A DNA stretch of 49,116 nucleotides from Pelagibacterales bacterium SAG-MED10 (GTDB lineage: Bacteria; Pseudomonadota; Alphaproteobacteria; Pelagibacterales; Pelagibacteraceae): positions 1 to 49,116 of the forward strand of contig JACWDH010000003.1 of the NCBI GenBank assembly GCA_014654235.1, given 5' to 3'. Below are positions 7,921 through 16,202 of this stretch, piece after piece. Numbering within the stretch: position 1 is the first letter of the stretch; the number at the start of each line of letters is the position of its first letter. The translations under genes were made by a program, and so were the position numbers. Under the pieces are notes generated by a model, which saw only the letters and a list, made by a program, of their open reading frames with translations, made no database searches and was not told the origin of the DNA.

Positions 7921-8442
7921 TTATTGATCTTCTTGGCTATCTTCTTTTGTTGGCTCTTCGTTATTTGAAACATCGTCTAAAGAGACTTCACCCTCTTCAT
8001 TGATGGTTTCTTCACCAACTGAACTATCTACATCAACTTTTGCTGTTTCAGATAATTCCGCTAAGTCGTCTTTGGTTACTTGAATTTTTTCTGGAGTTTT
8101 TCTTGCTCTTTTTGAAGGCAAAATTGGTGTTCCACTTTTTGAAATTTCACCTTTGTATAAATTTTCGAAATCATCACCTATATCTTCATCATCTTCAGCA
8201 GTATCATCCACCTGCTCAACATGTTTTCTAAGTTTATAAACCGCACTATCAGTCAAATCGGATACTTGAATTTTTTCTTCTGCAATCTCTCTTAATGAAA
8301 TAACTGTATTTTTATCGTTATCTCTATCAATTGTTGGTTCAATACCAGCATTTAATTGTGTAGCTCTTTCTTTAGCAACTAATACTAATTCATAGGGGCT
8401 ATCTACTTTATCTATACAGTCTTCTACAGTAACTCTTGCCAT
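7921..8442 (-). CDS. rpoZ: RNA polymerase omega subunit with long acidic tail
   Basis: Omega subunit, which helps assemble RNA polymerase by binding beta-prime. Residues 1-75 carry the family pattern [30 protein letters not shown] and the [14 protein letters not shown] segment. I chose the ATG at 8442 rather than a TTG two codons earlier because MARVTVEDC is the standard N-terminus. At 173 residues it is much longer than usual (about 90 in enterobacteria, up to about 130 in alphaproteobacteria); the last 95 residues are rich in Asp, Glu, Ser and Thr and look disordered. It sits between the CoA-transferase (convergent) and an MFS gene. Confidence 0.9.
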   Translation of the reverse strand: MARVTVEDCIDKVDSPYELVLVAKERATQLNAGIEPTIDRDNDKNTVISLREIAEEKIQVSDLTDSAVYKLRKHVEQVDDTAEDDEDIGDDFENLYKGEISKSGTPILPSKRARKTPEKIQVTKDDLAELSETAKVDVDSSVGEETINEEGEVSLDDVSNNEEPTKEDSQEDQ

Positions 8443-8485
8443 GCGCAATATCTATACAGTGAACCTTCCAAAATCAAGCTGTTTT

Positions 8486-9691
8486 TTAAAGATATTGTGG
8501 ATTTAGCTTACTCTTAACCAAATAAAGTAAAATTATAGAAGTTAGAATATATGCCCCTGAAACAATAGATATTTGCTCAATTGAAAAATTAATATCAATA
8601 AGAATGCCAAATAAAGCTGTTCCAAAAGCGGTAGCAAACACCATTAAGGCTGTTGTAAGAGCTTTTATAGATCCAATGTATTTAACACCATAAATTTCAG
8701 CCCATGTTGATGATCCCAACACATTAGCAAGTCCATTAGTAATACCTAACAATCCAAAGAAAAAAAATGATGAAAGTTCATTATCGAATAAGAAAAGTAC
8801 AGCAGTTGCAACAAAAAGTGGGATGTTCATATGAATTAACAATTTTCTGCTGGTGAATTTATCAATTAAAAAACCTGAAATAAATAATGTTAGAACAGAT
8901 AATATTGAATAGACCATAAAAGATTGTGCAATTATATATGGCCCCCAATCTTTTGAACTAGTTATAAAAGATTGATATACAAAAGTACCTGTTGCAATCC
9001 AAGGCATGGCAAGCATAGTCATACAAATAATATAAAATCTATAATCTTTCAAAACTTCTATTCTTTTCCATTGTTTTATTTGTTTTAGAATAACATCTTT
9101 ATTTCTCTCTTCTCTGGTATCTAATTTGACTTCTTTAACTAATAAGTATGAAGCGATTGGTAGAATTATTATTACTAAAATAGAAATTGATACCCATATA
9201 ATTCGCCACTCTACAACTGTTAATAAAAAAACAATTAAAATTGGTAGAATAAATTCAGCTAAAGATAAACCCAACCAACATGTACTTAAAGCTCGACCTC
9301 TATTTTTTTCAAAAAAACGTGAGATAGTTGTTGTGGCTGTATGACTTGATAAACCTTGGCCTGATAATCTCATTAAAAAAATTCCAACAAACAAAAAAAC
9401 AATTGAGGAAATTTTAGAAAAAATAAAACAAGATACTGATAAAAAAATAATTACATATGATGCAAATTTTAGAATATTTACATCGTCTATTTTTTTTCCG
9501 ATCCAAACTAAAATAATACTACTCAATAATGTTGCAGATGCATAGATTGAGCCAAATTGTCCATGTGTAATAGATAAAGCCTCTCTAATACTTGAATTAA
9601 ATAAACCAAGAAAAAAACTCTGTCCAAAACTAGAAAAAAATGTAAAAATAAAACCAAATAGTATTACTTTTAAACTAAAACTTTTAAACAT
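8486..9691 (-). CDS. MFS transporter
   Basis: Major facilitator superfamily carrier of 401 residues with 12 predicted spans and a charged central loop (LVKEVKLDTREERNKD, about residues 190-205) dividing two six-helix halves. The loop after span 2 (WIGKKIDDVN) and its counterpart after span 8 (GFLIDKFTSRKLL) fit the MFS motif A position. Only 11 bases separate its ATG from that of the divergent dehydrogenase, so its promoter must overlap that gene. Substrate unknown; OFA/monocarboxylate-type members look similar. Confidence 0.8.
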   Translation of the reverse strand: MFKSFSLKVILFGFIFTFFSSFGQSFFLGLFNSSIREALSITHGQFGSIYASATLLSSIILVWIGKKIDDVNILKFASYVIIFLSVSCFIFSKISSIVFLFVGIFLMRLSGQGLSSHTATTTISRFFEKNRGRALSTCWLGLSLAEFILPILIVFLLTVVEWRIIWVSISILVIIILPIASYLLVKEVKLDTREERNKDVILKQIKQWKRIEVLKDYRFYIICMTMLAMPWIATGTFVYQSFITSSKDWGPYIIAQSFMVYSILSVLTLFISGFLIDKFTSRKLLIHMNIPLFVATAVLFLFDNELSSFFFFGLLGITNGLANVLGSSTWAEIYGVKYIGSIKALTTALMVFATAFGTALFGILIDINFSIEQISIVSGAYILTSIILLYLVKSKLNPQYL

Positions 9692-9702
9692 AGATAAAAA
9701 TT

Positions 9703-10572
9703 ATGACTTGTAATGTTGCTTTCATAGGTCTTGGTGTCATGGGCTACCCGATGGCTGGTTATATATCAAAAGCCGGGCACAATGTAACTGTTTTTAATAG
9801 AACTAAATCAAAAGCTGAAAAATGGTTAAATGAATACAAAGGTAAAATGGCTGAAACACCAGCTGAAGCTGCAAAAGACTCTGAATATATTTTTACGTGT
9901 GTTGGAAATGATAATGATTTAAGAGAAGTTACGTTTGGTGATAATGGTGCATTTAAAACAATTAAAAAGGGGTCTGTTTATATTGATAACACTACAGCCT
10001 CAGCAACGATAGCAAGAGAAATTCATGAATATGCAAAAAAAAATGGTTTTGGTTCTTTAGACGCGCCAGTTTCTGGTGGACAAGCCGGTGCAGAAAATGG
10101 TGCACTTACCGTTATGATTGGAGGAGATCAACCTGACTTTGATAAAGCAAAAGATAAAATTGATTGTTACAGTAAAAAAATGAAATTATTAGGTGGTCCT
10201 GGTAATGGTCAGCTAGCAAAAATGGTCAATCAAATTTGCATTGCTGGTTTAGTTCAAGGTTTGTCTGAAGCTATCAATTTTGGAATGAAAGCTGGATTAA
10301 ATATGGAGGATGTTATTGAAGTGATTTCAAAAGGAGCAGCTCAATCCTGGCAAATGGAAAATAGATACAAAACCATGATTGATAATAAATTTGAATTTGG
10401 ATTTGCAGTAGATTGGATGAGAAAAGATCTTAAAATTGCAATGGAAGAAGCCAAAAATAATGGTTCTCTGTTACCTGTAACCGAGTTAGTTGATAAATAT
10501 TACGGAGAGGTACAGGAAATGGGTGGAAATAGATGGGATACTTCAAGTTTAATTAGAAGATTTAGAAAGTAA
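9703..10572 (+). CDS. NAD(P)-dependent beta-hydroxyacid dehydrogenase (3-hydroxyisobutyrate dehydrogenase family)
   Basis: Oxidises a 3-hydroxy acid or reduces tartronate semialdehyde. The Rossmann motif is IGLGVMGYPMAG (residues 8-19). The substrate-binding loop DAPVSGGQAGAENG (about 120-133) and the catalytic lysine in GNGQLAKMVNQ (Lys173) are intact, and length (289) is standard. A pyridoxamine-phosphate-oxidase-like gene follows after five bases, suggesting co-transcription. Family members share motifs, so 3-hydroxyisobutyrate dehydrogenase, tartronate semialdehyde reductase or a succinic-semialdehyde reductase are all possible. Confidence 0.87.
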   Translation: MTCNVAFIGLGVMGYPMAGYISKAGHNVTVFNRTKSKAEKWLNEYKGKMAETPAEAAKDSEYIFTCVGNDNDLREVTFGDNGAFKTIKKGSVYIDNTTASATIAREIHEYAKKNGFGSLDAPVSGGQAGAENGALTVMIGGDQPDFDKAKDKIDCYSKKMKLLGGPGNGQLAKMVNQICIAGLVQGLSEAINFGMKAGLNMEDVIEVISKGAAQSWQMENRYKTMIDNKFEFGFAVDWMRKDLKIAMEEAKNNGSLLPVTELVDKYYGEVQEMGGNRWDTSSLIRRFRK

Positions 10573-10577
10573 TAAGT

Positions 10578-11177
10578 ATGCAACCCGCATACTACGAAGA
10601 TTTTAATGAAATAAAAAAAAAGATTTGGTTAATGTTAGAGGATGCAGTTTCGAACCGTAACTCTCAGTTTAGAATACCAACTTTTATTTGTGGTTTTAAT
10701 TCAGATATTAACGGAAGAATTGTTGTTTTAAGAAAAGTAGATAAACAAAATAATTTAGTTCAATTTCATAGCGATATAAGATCTGATAAAATTGAAATAC
10801 TAAAAAAAAATTCTAGCGCTGCTATGTTGTTTTACGACAAAGAAGAAAAAATCCAAGTTAGATTAAAAATTGAATGTATCATTAATCATGAAAACAATAT
10901 TACAAAAGAATCTTGGGAAAAAACTCAACATATAAGTAGAAAGTGTTATTTAGTGGATAATGGGCCTGGCACAAAGTCAGATATTCCAACATCTGGCTTA
11001 AAACCTGAATTAGATAATTTTGATTATACGAAAGAGCAAAGTGAAGAGGGATATAAAAACTTTACAGTTATTCAATGTAAAGTTAAATCTTTAGAGTGGC
11101 TTTATCTTGCTGCAAAAGGTCATCGGAGAGCAAGATTTGATTTAGAAACGAATAAGGATAATTGGTTAATTCCCTAA
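10578..11177 (+). CDS. Pyridoxamine 5'-phosphate oxidase-like flavin-binding protein (Alr4036 type)
   Basis: A 199-residue split-barrel FMN-binding protein. Visible features are the N-terminal barrel strand GRIVVLRKVD, the phosphate-contacting HSDIRSDKIEIL, AAMLFYDKEEKIQVRLK, and the C-terminal AAKGHRRARF that resembles the Arg-rich end of the PNPOx family. It resembles the Alr4036 branch rather than true PdxH, so pyridoxal synthesis is not assured. It follows the dehydrogenase by five bases and overlaps by four bases the stop of the convergent hydratase. Confidence 0.75.
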   Translation: MQPAYYEDFNEIKKKIWLMLEDAVSNRNSQFRIPTFICGFNSDINGRIVVLRKVDKQNNLVQFHSDIRSDKIEILKKNSSAAMLFYDKEEKIQVRLKIECIINHENNITKESWEKTQHISRKCYLVDNGPGTKSDIPTSGLKPELDNFDYTKEQSEEGYKNFTVIQCKVKSLEWLYLAAKGHRRARFDLETNKDNWLIP

Positions 11178-11956
11178 ATAAATGTAGCTTCAACATTCCC
11201 AAAAGCTGAGGATGTAACTTCAATTAGTTTGCTTTCATTTATTGGAACTGGAAATCCATATGCGCCAGTTAAAATTAAATTCCCTTTTCTCAAAAAATTA
11301 TTTTTATTAGCTTGATCTTTGACTAGCCATTCTATTTCAGACAACATATCAGAGGGCCATTTTTTTTTACTCCATGTCTCTATAATTTCTTTATCATAAA
11401 TTAGCTTAAGATCAGTTTCTATTGGGTTATTTTTAGTTTTGCACTCCGTTCCTAAAATAACACCTGAGTGTATTGCATTATTTGCAAGTAATTCAGAGCC
11501 AAAAGGTTCTTCTCCATGAAAAATGAGGTTATGAATTTCTATTAGTGGGTAAATACCTTCAATTGAATCTCGTATAAAATCAAATGAAACTAATTCAGGT
11601 TTGATGTCTCTGTTTAATATAACTCCAAATTCTGCTTCCATTGCTGGATTAGTAAAATCTTTTTTATGTAAAGTTACTCCACTTTTATAAAGCTCAGTAT
11701 TCCAAAGATAACCACTAGCAGGTTGATCAAAACCCATTTTCTTTTGTGTATCTTTTGAAATACATCCAATTTTATAACCAATAACCTCTTCTCCTCTTTT
11801 CTGTCTTAACTTTGCAACATTTGACTGCACAAGAAGAGCTTCTTCATTAGTTATCTTTTTTTTTTCTTTAAAAATTGAACTTGGAATTTTATTATCATAA
11901 TCTTCTAATATCTTATTTGAAAATTTCTCTATTTCTTTTAATGATAAATCTCTCAT
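11174..11956 (-). CDS. 2-keto-4-pentenoate hydratase / 2-oxo-hydroxy-acid decarboxylase family (MhpD-like)
   Basis: Member of the fumarylacetoacetase-fold hydratase/decarboxylase family that acts late in meta-cleavage of aromatics. The 260-residue protein shows VIGYKIGCISKDTQKKMG, the metal-ligand region MEAEFGVILNRDI, and a C-terminal LILTGAYGFPVPI. Related enzymes are MhpD, DmpE and DmpH, which cannot be separated here. A tautomerase of the 4-oxalocrotonate superfamily lies 3 kb away, but no ring-cleavage dioxygenase is present, so the substrate may be a non-aromatic oxo acid. Confidence 0.8.
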   Translation of the reverse strand: MRDLSLKEIEKFSNKILEDYDNKIPSSIFKEKKKITNEEALLVQSNVAKLRQKRGEEVIGYKIGCISKDTQKKMGFDQPASGYLWNTELYKSGVTLHKKDFTNPAMEAEFGVILNRDIKPELVSFDFIRDSIEGIYPLIEIHNLIFHGEEPFGSELLANNAIHSGVILGTECKTKNNPIETDLKLIYDKEIIETWSKKKWPSDMLSEIEWLVKDQANKNNFLRKGNLILTGAYGFPVPINESKLIEVTSSAFGNVEATFI

Positions 11957-12081
11957 AAGAGCAGTCTAACAATAATAATTCATTAAAATACATATATTAT
12001 CTCACTATTTTAACGAGACAATTTGTTAAACAAAAATGTAACATCCTCATGCTAATTTATTTATTTAAAAAGGAGGAAATA

Positions 12082-12408
12082 ATGAAAGCATATATAATGG
12101 GAAACTACACTGAAAAAGCTTTTCAAGGTTTTTTAAAAGATCCTAAAACTGACAGAAAAGCAGTTGTAGAACAGTTAACAAAAGCAATGGGTGGAACAAT
12201 GCATAGTATGGATATCGTTCGTGGTTCATATGACTTTGTTGTGGTGAATGAATTAGCTACTTTTGAGGATTTTGCAGCAGTTAAACTTGTTGTAGAAGCT
12301 TCTGGTGCTGTTAAAAACTTAACTATGTTAGAAGCAATAGACTTTAATAAAGCTACAACTAAAGCAAGTGAAGTTGCTTCAGGCGCTTACAAAGCACCAG
12401 GTCAATAA
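12082..12408 (+). CDS. GYD-domain protein
   Basis: A 108-residue protein of the GYD family (named for a Gly-Tyr-Asp motif), here RGSYDFVVVNELATFEDFAA, with an alpha-beta dimeric-barrel look. The ATG at 12082 was chosen because AAGGAGG, a perfect anti-16S match, lies seven bases before it; an upstream ATG at 12049 has no such site. That is the strongest ribosome binding site in the window and implies high expression. Its position beside DUF779 and an aldehyde dehydrogenase may hint at a shared stress or carbon role, but no function is known. Confidence 0.8.
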   Translation: MKAYIMGNYTEKAFQGFLKDPKTDRKAVVEQLTKAMGGTMHSMDIVRGSYDFVVVNELATFEDFAAVKLVVEASGAVKNLTMLEAIDFNKATTKASEVASGAYKAPGQ

Positions 12409-12414
12409 TAAAGA

Positions 12415-12765
12415 TTAATTTTTTTTGTCGTTATCGACTACTAAGCAGATTTCTGATTTAGTCAGAAATCTGCGACCTGTTCCATTATCTAATGAGAACA
12501 TGCCCCCTATTCCTTTAACAGCATCAATAGTTAAATCTGTATGTTTCCACTTTTCAAATTGATCTGCGTTCATATAAAAAGGTACTCCCCCAATTTCACC
12601 TAGTTTCAAATCATTATCGCCTAGAGGGAACTCACCTTCTTGAAAACACATTGGTGCACTACCATCACAACAGCCCCCAGACTGGTGAAACATTAATTTT
12701 TCACCATACTTTTCTTGAAGCTCAGATAATAGGTTTAACGCTGAATTAGTTGCAGATACTTTCAT
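12415..12765 (-). CDS. DUF779 family protein
   Basis: A 116-residue protein of the DUF779 family, commonly encoded next to aldehyde dehydrogenases as here. It has a cysteine-rich motif HQSGGCCDGSAPMCF (about residues 29-43), suggesting a metal or redox site, and a conserved ending GRRFLTKSEICL. I chose the ATG at 12765 because GGAG precedes it by eight bases; an ATG six codons upstream lies inside an inverted repeat. It is downstream of the aldehyde dehydrogenase on the same strand and probably co-transcribed. Confidence 0.8.
   Translation of the reverse strand: MKVSATNSALNLLSELQEKYGEKLMFHQSGGCCDGSAPMCFQEGEFPLGDNDLKLGEIGGVPFYMNADQFEKWKHTDLTIDAVKGIGGMFSLDNGTGRRFLTKSEICLVVDNDKKN
12445..12473. 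repeat. Perfect 12-bp inverted repeat inside the DUF779 gene
   Basis: GCAGATTTCTGA (12445-12456) is exactly inverted at 12462-12473 with a five-base spacer. It lies in the last codons of the DUF779 gene, between two convergent genes. There is no U tract directly after either side, so it is not a standard terminator. Confidence 0.7.
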
Positions 12766-12779
12766 TTTTAAACTCCGGC

Positions 12780-12798
12780 CCATGATTTAGAATCATGG
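12780..12798. repeat. Inverted repeat between aldehyde dehydrogenase and DUF779 genes
   Basis: CCATGATT (12780-12787) is inverted as AATCATGG (12791-12798) with a three-base loop; pairing can extend by two more pairs past one mismatch. In the minus-strand message it forms a hairpin just before the DUF779 ribosome binding site. It could set relative expression or stabilise the upstream mRNA; no U tract follows. Confidence 0.6.
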
Positions 12799-12819
12799 AC
12801 CAGTATATATTATTATTTA

Positions 12820-14364
12820 TTAAAAGAAGCCTAATTTCTTCTCAGCATACGAGACATGTAAGTTCTTATTTTGTCTGTAATGACCAAGCATCATTTTATG
12901 TGTTTCTCTTCCTACACCTGATTGTTTGTAACCACCGAATGGAGAGTGAGCTGGATAAGCATGATAACAATTAGTCCATACTATTCCTGCTTGTATTGCT
13001 CTACCCATTCTGTAAGCAATATTTCCATTTCTAGTCCAAACACCTGCACCTAAACCATAAAGAGTATCATTAGCAATTTCTAATGCTTCTGCTTCATCTT
13101 TAAATTTAATTACAGACACTACAGGTCCAAAGATTTCTTCTTGTGAGATCCGAGATTTATTATCAGTTTCAAAAATAGTAGGTTGAATGTAATTTCCTTT
13201 TTCCAATCCACTATTAAGTTTACCAACATCTCCACCAGCAAGAACTTTAGCACCTTCTTTTTTGCCAAGATCTAGATAAGACTTTATCTTCTCCATTTGC
13301 TCAACTGAAGCTTGTGCTCCAATCATAGTTTCCATTTTCAATGGATTATCTTGTATAACGGCTTTTGTTCGAGCAATACATTTTTCCATGAATTTATCAT
13401 AAATAGATTCTTGGACTAATGCTCTACTTGGACAAGTACATACTTCACCCTGGTTTAAGTTGAACATTACAAAACCTTCAACACACTTATCTAAGAAATC
13501 ATCATCTTTATCCATGATGTCCGCAAAGAATATGTTAGGTGATTTACCACCTAATTCTAGTGTGATTGGAATAATGTTTTGAGCTGCATACTGCATAATT
13601 AGTCTTCCAGTAGTAGTCTCACCAGTAAAAGCAACTTTAGCAACTCTTTTTGAAGATGCTAGAGGCTTACCTGCTTCTAAACCAAAACCACTTACAATGT
13701 TTACAACCCCTGGAGGAAGTAAATCACCAATAAGTTCCATCATAACCATGATAGAAGCCGGTGTTTGTTCTGCTGGTTTTAAAACTGAACAGTTACCTGC
13801 CGCAAGAGCTGGCGCTAATTTCCATGTTGCCATAAGTAATGGGAAGTTCCATGGAACTATTTGAGCTACCACACCTAAAGGCTCCGGTATATTATAAGAG
13901 TATTGTGAATTACTTATTTCAGCAACAGAACCTTCTTCAGCTCTAATTACTCCAGCAAAATATCTCCAGTGATCGATCACTAAAGCTATGTCTGCAGCCA
14001 TACACTCTCTAATTGGTTTACCATTATCCAAACATTCAGCAACTGCAAGCTTGTCTTTATTTTGCTCAAGAACATCTGCTATTTTCATCATTATATTTGA
14101 TCTAGTAGTGATGTCTGTTTTTCCCCATTCTTTAAAAGCTGCGTGGGCCGCATCTAATGCTGACTCAACATCTTTTTCATTTGATCTTGCAACTGAACAG
14201 ATAATTTCATTTGATATCGGGCTCGGATTGTCAAAATACTTGCCAGATAAAGGCTCTACAAATTTCCCATTAATAAAGTTTCCATATTTAGCTTTATACG
14301 GAAATTCTACTTTTAAATGAGACGAATCTAGAGCTGATGACACTTTTAATGCTTCTGCACTCAT
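12820..14364 (-). CDS. NAD-dependent aldehyde dehydrogenase (ALDH superfamily)
   Basis: Oxidises an aldehyde to its acid. From the ATG at 14364 the protein has 514 residues with the full ALDH pattern: [34 protein letters not shown], the general base in [14 protein letters not shown] and the nucleophile in [10 protein letters not shown] (Cys309), then [13 protein letters not shown] and [15 protein letters not shown] prefer this start because AGGAG lies close before it and known homologues begin near here; the reading frame stays open for 64 more Lys-rich codons upstream. The adjacent DUF779 gene is the typical partner of AldB/ExaC-like enzymes acting on acetaldehyde-type substrates. Confidence 0.92.
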   Translation of the reverse strand: MSAEALKVSSALDSSHLKVEFPYKAKYGNFINGKFVEPLSGKYFDNPSPISNEIICSVARSNEKDVESALDAAHAAFKEWGKTDITTRSNIMMKIADVLEQNKDKLAVAECLDNGKPIRECMAADIALVIDHWRYFAGVIRAEEGSVAEISNSQYSYNIPEPLGVVAQIVPWNFPLLMATWKLAPALAAGNCSVLKPAEQTPASIMVMMELIGDLLPPGVVNIVSGFGLEAGKPLASSKRVAKVAFTGETTTGRLIMQYAAQNIIPITLELGGKSPNIFFADIMDKDDDFLDKCVEGFVMFNLNQGEVCTCPSRALVQESIYDKFMEKCIARTKAVIQDNPLKMETMIGAQASVEQMEKIKSYLDLGKKEGAKVLAGGDVGKLNSGLEKGNYIQPTIFETDNKSRISQEEIFGPVVSVIKFKDEAEALEIANDTLYGLGAGVWTRNGNIAYRMGRAIQAGIVWTNCYHAYPAHSPFGGYKQSGVGRETHKMMLGHYRQNKNLHVSYAEKKLGFF

Positions 14365-14556
14365 TTTTTTCTCTCCTCTTGTTTTGTTATTAGACTTAAT
14401 GTTATTAGATCTTCTAGTTTTTTTTAAAGGTTTCTTGGTCGCAGACTTTTTTGTCCCAGCTTTTTTAGTCTTAACCTTTTTTTTGCTTTTAATTTTTCTA
14501 GAAGTTTTGACTAATTTTTTTATTTTTTTTTTGGTTTTTTTAAGTTTTTTAACCAT
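14365..14556 (-). other. Lys-rich in-frame extension upstream of the aldehyde dehydrogenase
   Basis: From an ATG at 14556 the frame runs without a stop for 64 codons into the ALDH. About half the residues are Lys or Arg, with motifs such as [19 protein letters not shown] that resemble histone-H1-like or AlgP-type tails. No Shine-Dalgarno precedes the upstream ATG, while one precedes the internal ATG. It may be an N-terminal tail made in a second protein form, an untranslated A-rich leader, or an independent short basic peptide. Confidence 0.4.
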
Positions 14557-14668
14557 TTGTATAATTAAAATTAAAAACTTATTAAAAGGTCATGTAAACA
14601 AAAAAATTTTGTATTCAATTTGAAGTTGTATTGTTTTGCTTATTGAATAGTAAAAAAATATTTATTTT

Positions 14669-15109
14669 CTAATTACCTATTTTAGACAATTTTTTTTTTA
14701 ATTTTTTAGAAAGTTTAGAGAACCATTCTTTCTCTTTACCTGACTCAGGTAATACTGCGCCATACTCAATCATTTGTGATGGGGGTAAGTCAACAATATA
14801 AACCCAGACCTGAGTTTCATCTAATTTAGAATTCTTAATGATAACATCTCTTAAATCAGAAATTAATTTATCTTTTGTCTCTTTTGGTCTTCCAGCTCGA
14901 ATTTGACCAAGTAAAAAAATTGAAGGCTCTTTAACTTTTTTACCTCCCATAAAGTGATTATTTTTTTTCGTTTTATTAAATATAACCTGAGCAAAATAAG
15001 TATTAGCTCCTGTTACAACATTATGAACTTTGGTAATTCCTTCTGCTAAATTTTTTTGTTGTTTTGAATTTAGATTAAAATTTGAATTAGTGACAGTATA
15101 AGTTGGCAT
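14669..15109 (-). CDS. Tautomerase-superfamily protein (4-oxalocrotonate tautomerase-like)
   Basis: A 146-residue protein beginning MPTYTV, so that Met removal exposes the catalytic Pro1 of the tautomerase superfamily. The segment YFAQVIFNKTKKNNHFMGG and the long C-terminal half (QVWVYIVDLPPSQMIEYG) fit the larger cis-CaaD/Tautomerase_3-like branch rather than the 62-residue 4-OT. The C-terminus is a short Lys-rich helix. It is five bases upstream-to-downstream coupled with the carbonic-anhydrase-like gene on the same strand. Substrate unknown. Confidence 0.72.
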   Translation of the reverse strand: MPTYTVTNSNFNLNSKQQKNLAEGITKVHNVVTGANTYFAQVIFNKTKKNNHFMGGKKVKEPSIFLLGQIRAGRPKETKDKLISDLRDVIIKNSKLDETQVWVYIVDLPPSQMIEYGAVLPESGKEKEWFSKLSKKLKKKLSKIGN

Positions 15110-15114
15110 AATGA

Positions 15115-15627
15115 TTAGAATATAGATTTTGAATATTTTTTCCAGTTATCTTGGTAGTGCTTTGTATTTTCAAATATTGCTTCTTTTTCATCCTTAGTTA
15201 CTTCTCTTATAACTTTACCGGGTGAACCAACTACTAATGAGTTGTCAGGTATCTCTTTATTTTCTGTAATTAAAGCTTTGGCGCCAATGATGCAATTTTT
15301 TCCAATTTTTGCGTTGTTAAGAATAACAGCACCAATACCAATCAAACTATTATCACCTATGGTGCATCCATGAAGCATGACCATATGGCCTATGGTTACA
15401 TCTTTTCCAATTTTTAAAGGACAACCAGGGTCGGTATGTAAAACACTCCCATCTTGAACATTTGACCCCTCTCCAATAAATATGTTTTCAACATCCCCTC
15501 TTAAAACTGCATTAAACCAAATGCTCGTGTTTTTCTCTAATGTAACATCACCTATTATAGTTGCATTAGGTGCCACCCAATTTTCGCCAGAGTTTTTTGG
15601 TTTTTTATCTTTTAAATCGTAAAACAT
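15115..15627 (-). CDS. Gamma carbonic anhydrase family protein (left-handed beta-helix)
   Basis: A 170-residue hexapeptide-repeat protein of the gamma-CA/YrdA/PaaY group. Visible are WVAPNATIIGDVTLEKNTSI, WFNAVLRGDVENIFIGEGSN, the zinc-ligand pattern HTDPGCPLKIGKDVTIGHMVMLHGC and a C-terminal helix. Only 20 bases separate its start from the divergent thioredoxin-like gene. Many family members lack measurable carbonic anhydrase activity, so the reaction is not certain. Confidence 0.88.
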   Translation of the reverse strand: MFYDLKDKKPKNSGENWVAPNATIIGDVTLEKNTSIWFNAVLRGDVENIFIGEGSNVQDGSVLHTDPGCPLKIGKDVTIGHMVMLHGCTIGDNSLIGIGAVILNNAKIGKNCIIGAKALITENKEIPDNSLVVGSPGKVIREVTKDEKEAIFENTKHYQDNWKKYSKSIF

Positions 15628-15647
15628 AATTTATATATTATAACATT

Positions 15648-16202
15648 ATGCCAATACAAACTCCAATATGTGATTTTGGTAAAAAAGCTGTCTCATTTGA
15701 ACTTAAATCAACTGACAAAAAAATTTTAAAACTTGATGACATAAAAGGTGAGAATGGAACTCTCATTATGTTTATTTGCAACCATTGTCCGTACGTAAAA
15801 GCAGTCACAAAAGATATTGTTAAAGATTGTAATAACCTAAAAAAAATTGGCATAAACTCTATCGCGATTTGCTCGAATGATGCAATTAACTATCCTGAAG
15901 ACTCGTTTGAAAATATGATTAAGTTTGCAAATGAAAACAACTTTAGTTTTCCGTATTTAACTGATGATACACAAGAAGTTGCCAAAGCTTTTGATGCTGT
16001 GTGCACGCCTGATTTCTTTGGGTATAATAAAAATTTAGAGCTCCAATATAGAGGCAGAATGAGAGAATTAAAAAAACTTATTCCAGTGAGAAGTGGTGAG
16101 AGTGATCTATTTCAAGCAATGAAACAAATTGCAGAAACAGGCAAAGGTCCAGAGGAACAAATTCCAAGTGCTGGTTGTGGCATTAAGTGGAAATTTGATT
16201 AA
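15648..16202 (+). CDS. Thioredoxin-like peroxiredoxin-family protein
   Basis: A 184-residue thioredoxin-fold protein (AhpC/TSA-Redoxin type) with the active-site region FICNHCPYVKAV, in which Cys residues flank Asn-His (CNHC), and the later FPYLTDDTQEVAKAFDA and CTPDFFGYN segments. No signal peptide is seen, so it acts in the cytoplasm. The last base of its stop overlaps the start region of the glycosyltransferase (TTAATG), suggesting a three-gene operon to 18117. Confidence 0.82.
   Translation: MPIQTPICDFGKKAVSFELKSTDKKILKLDDIKGENGTLIMFICNHCPYVKAVTKDIVKDCNNLKKIGINSIAICSNDAINYPEDSFENMIKFANENNFSFPYLTDDTQEVAKAFDAVCTPDFFGYNKNLELQYRGRMRELKKLIPVRSGESDLFQAMKQIAETGKGPEEQIPSAGCGIKWKFD

Noticed and set aside
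7914-7932. AAGAT...ATCTT hairpin after the CoA-transferase as terminator
   Set aside because: Five A/T-rich pairs and no U tract; too weak to support.
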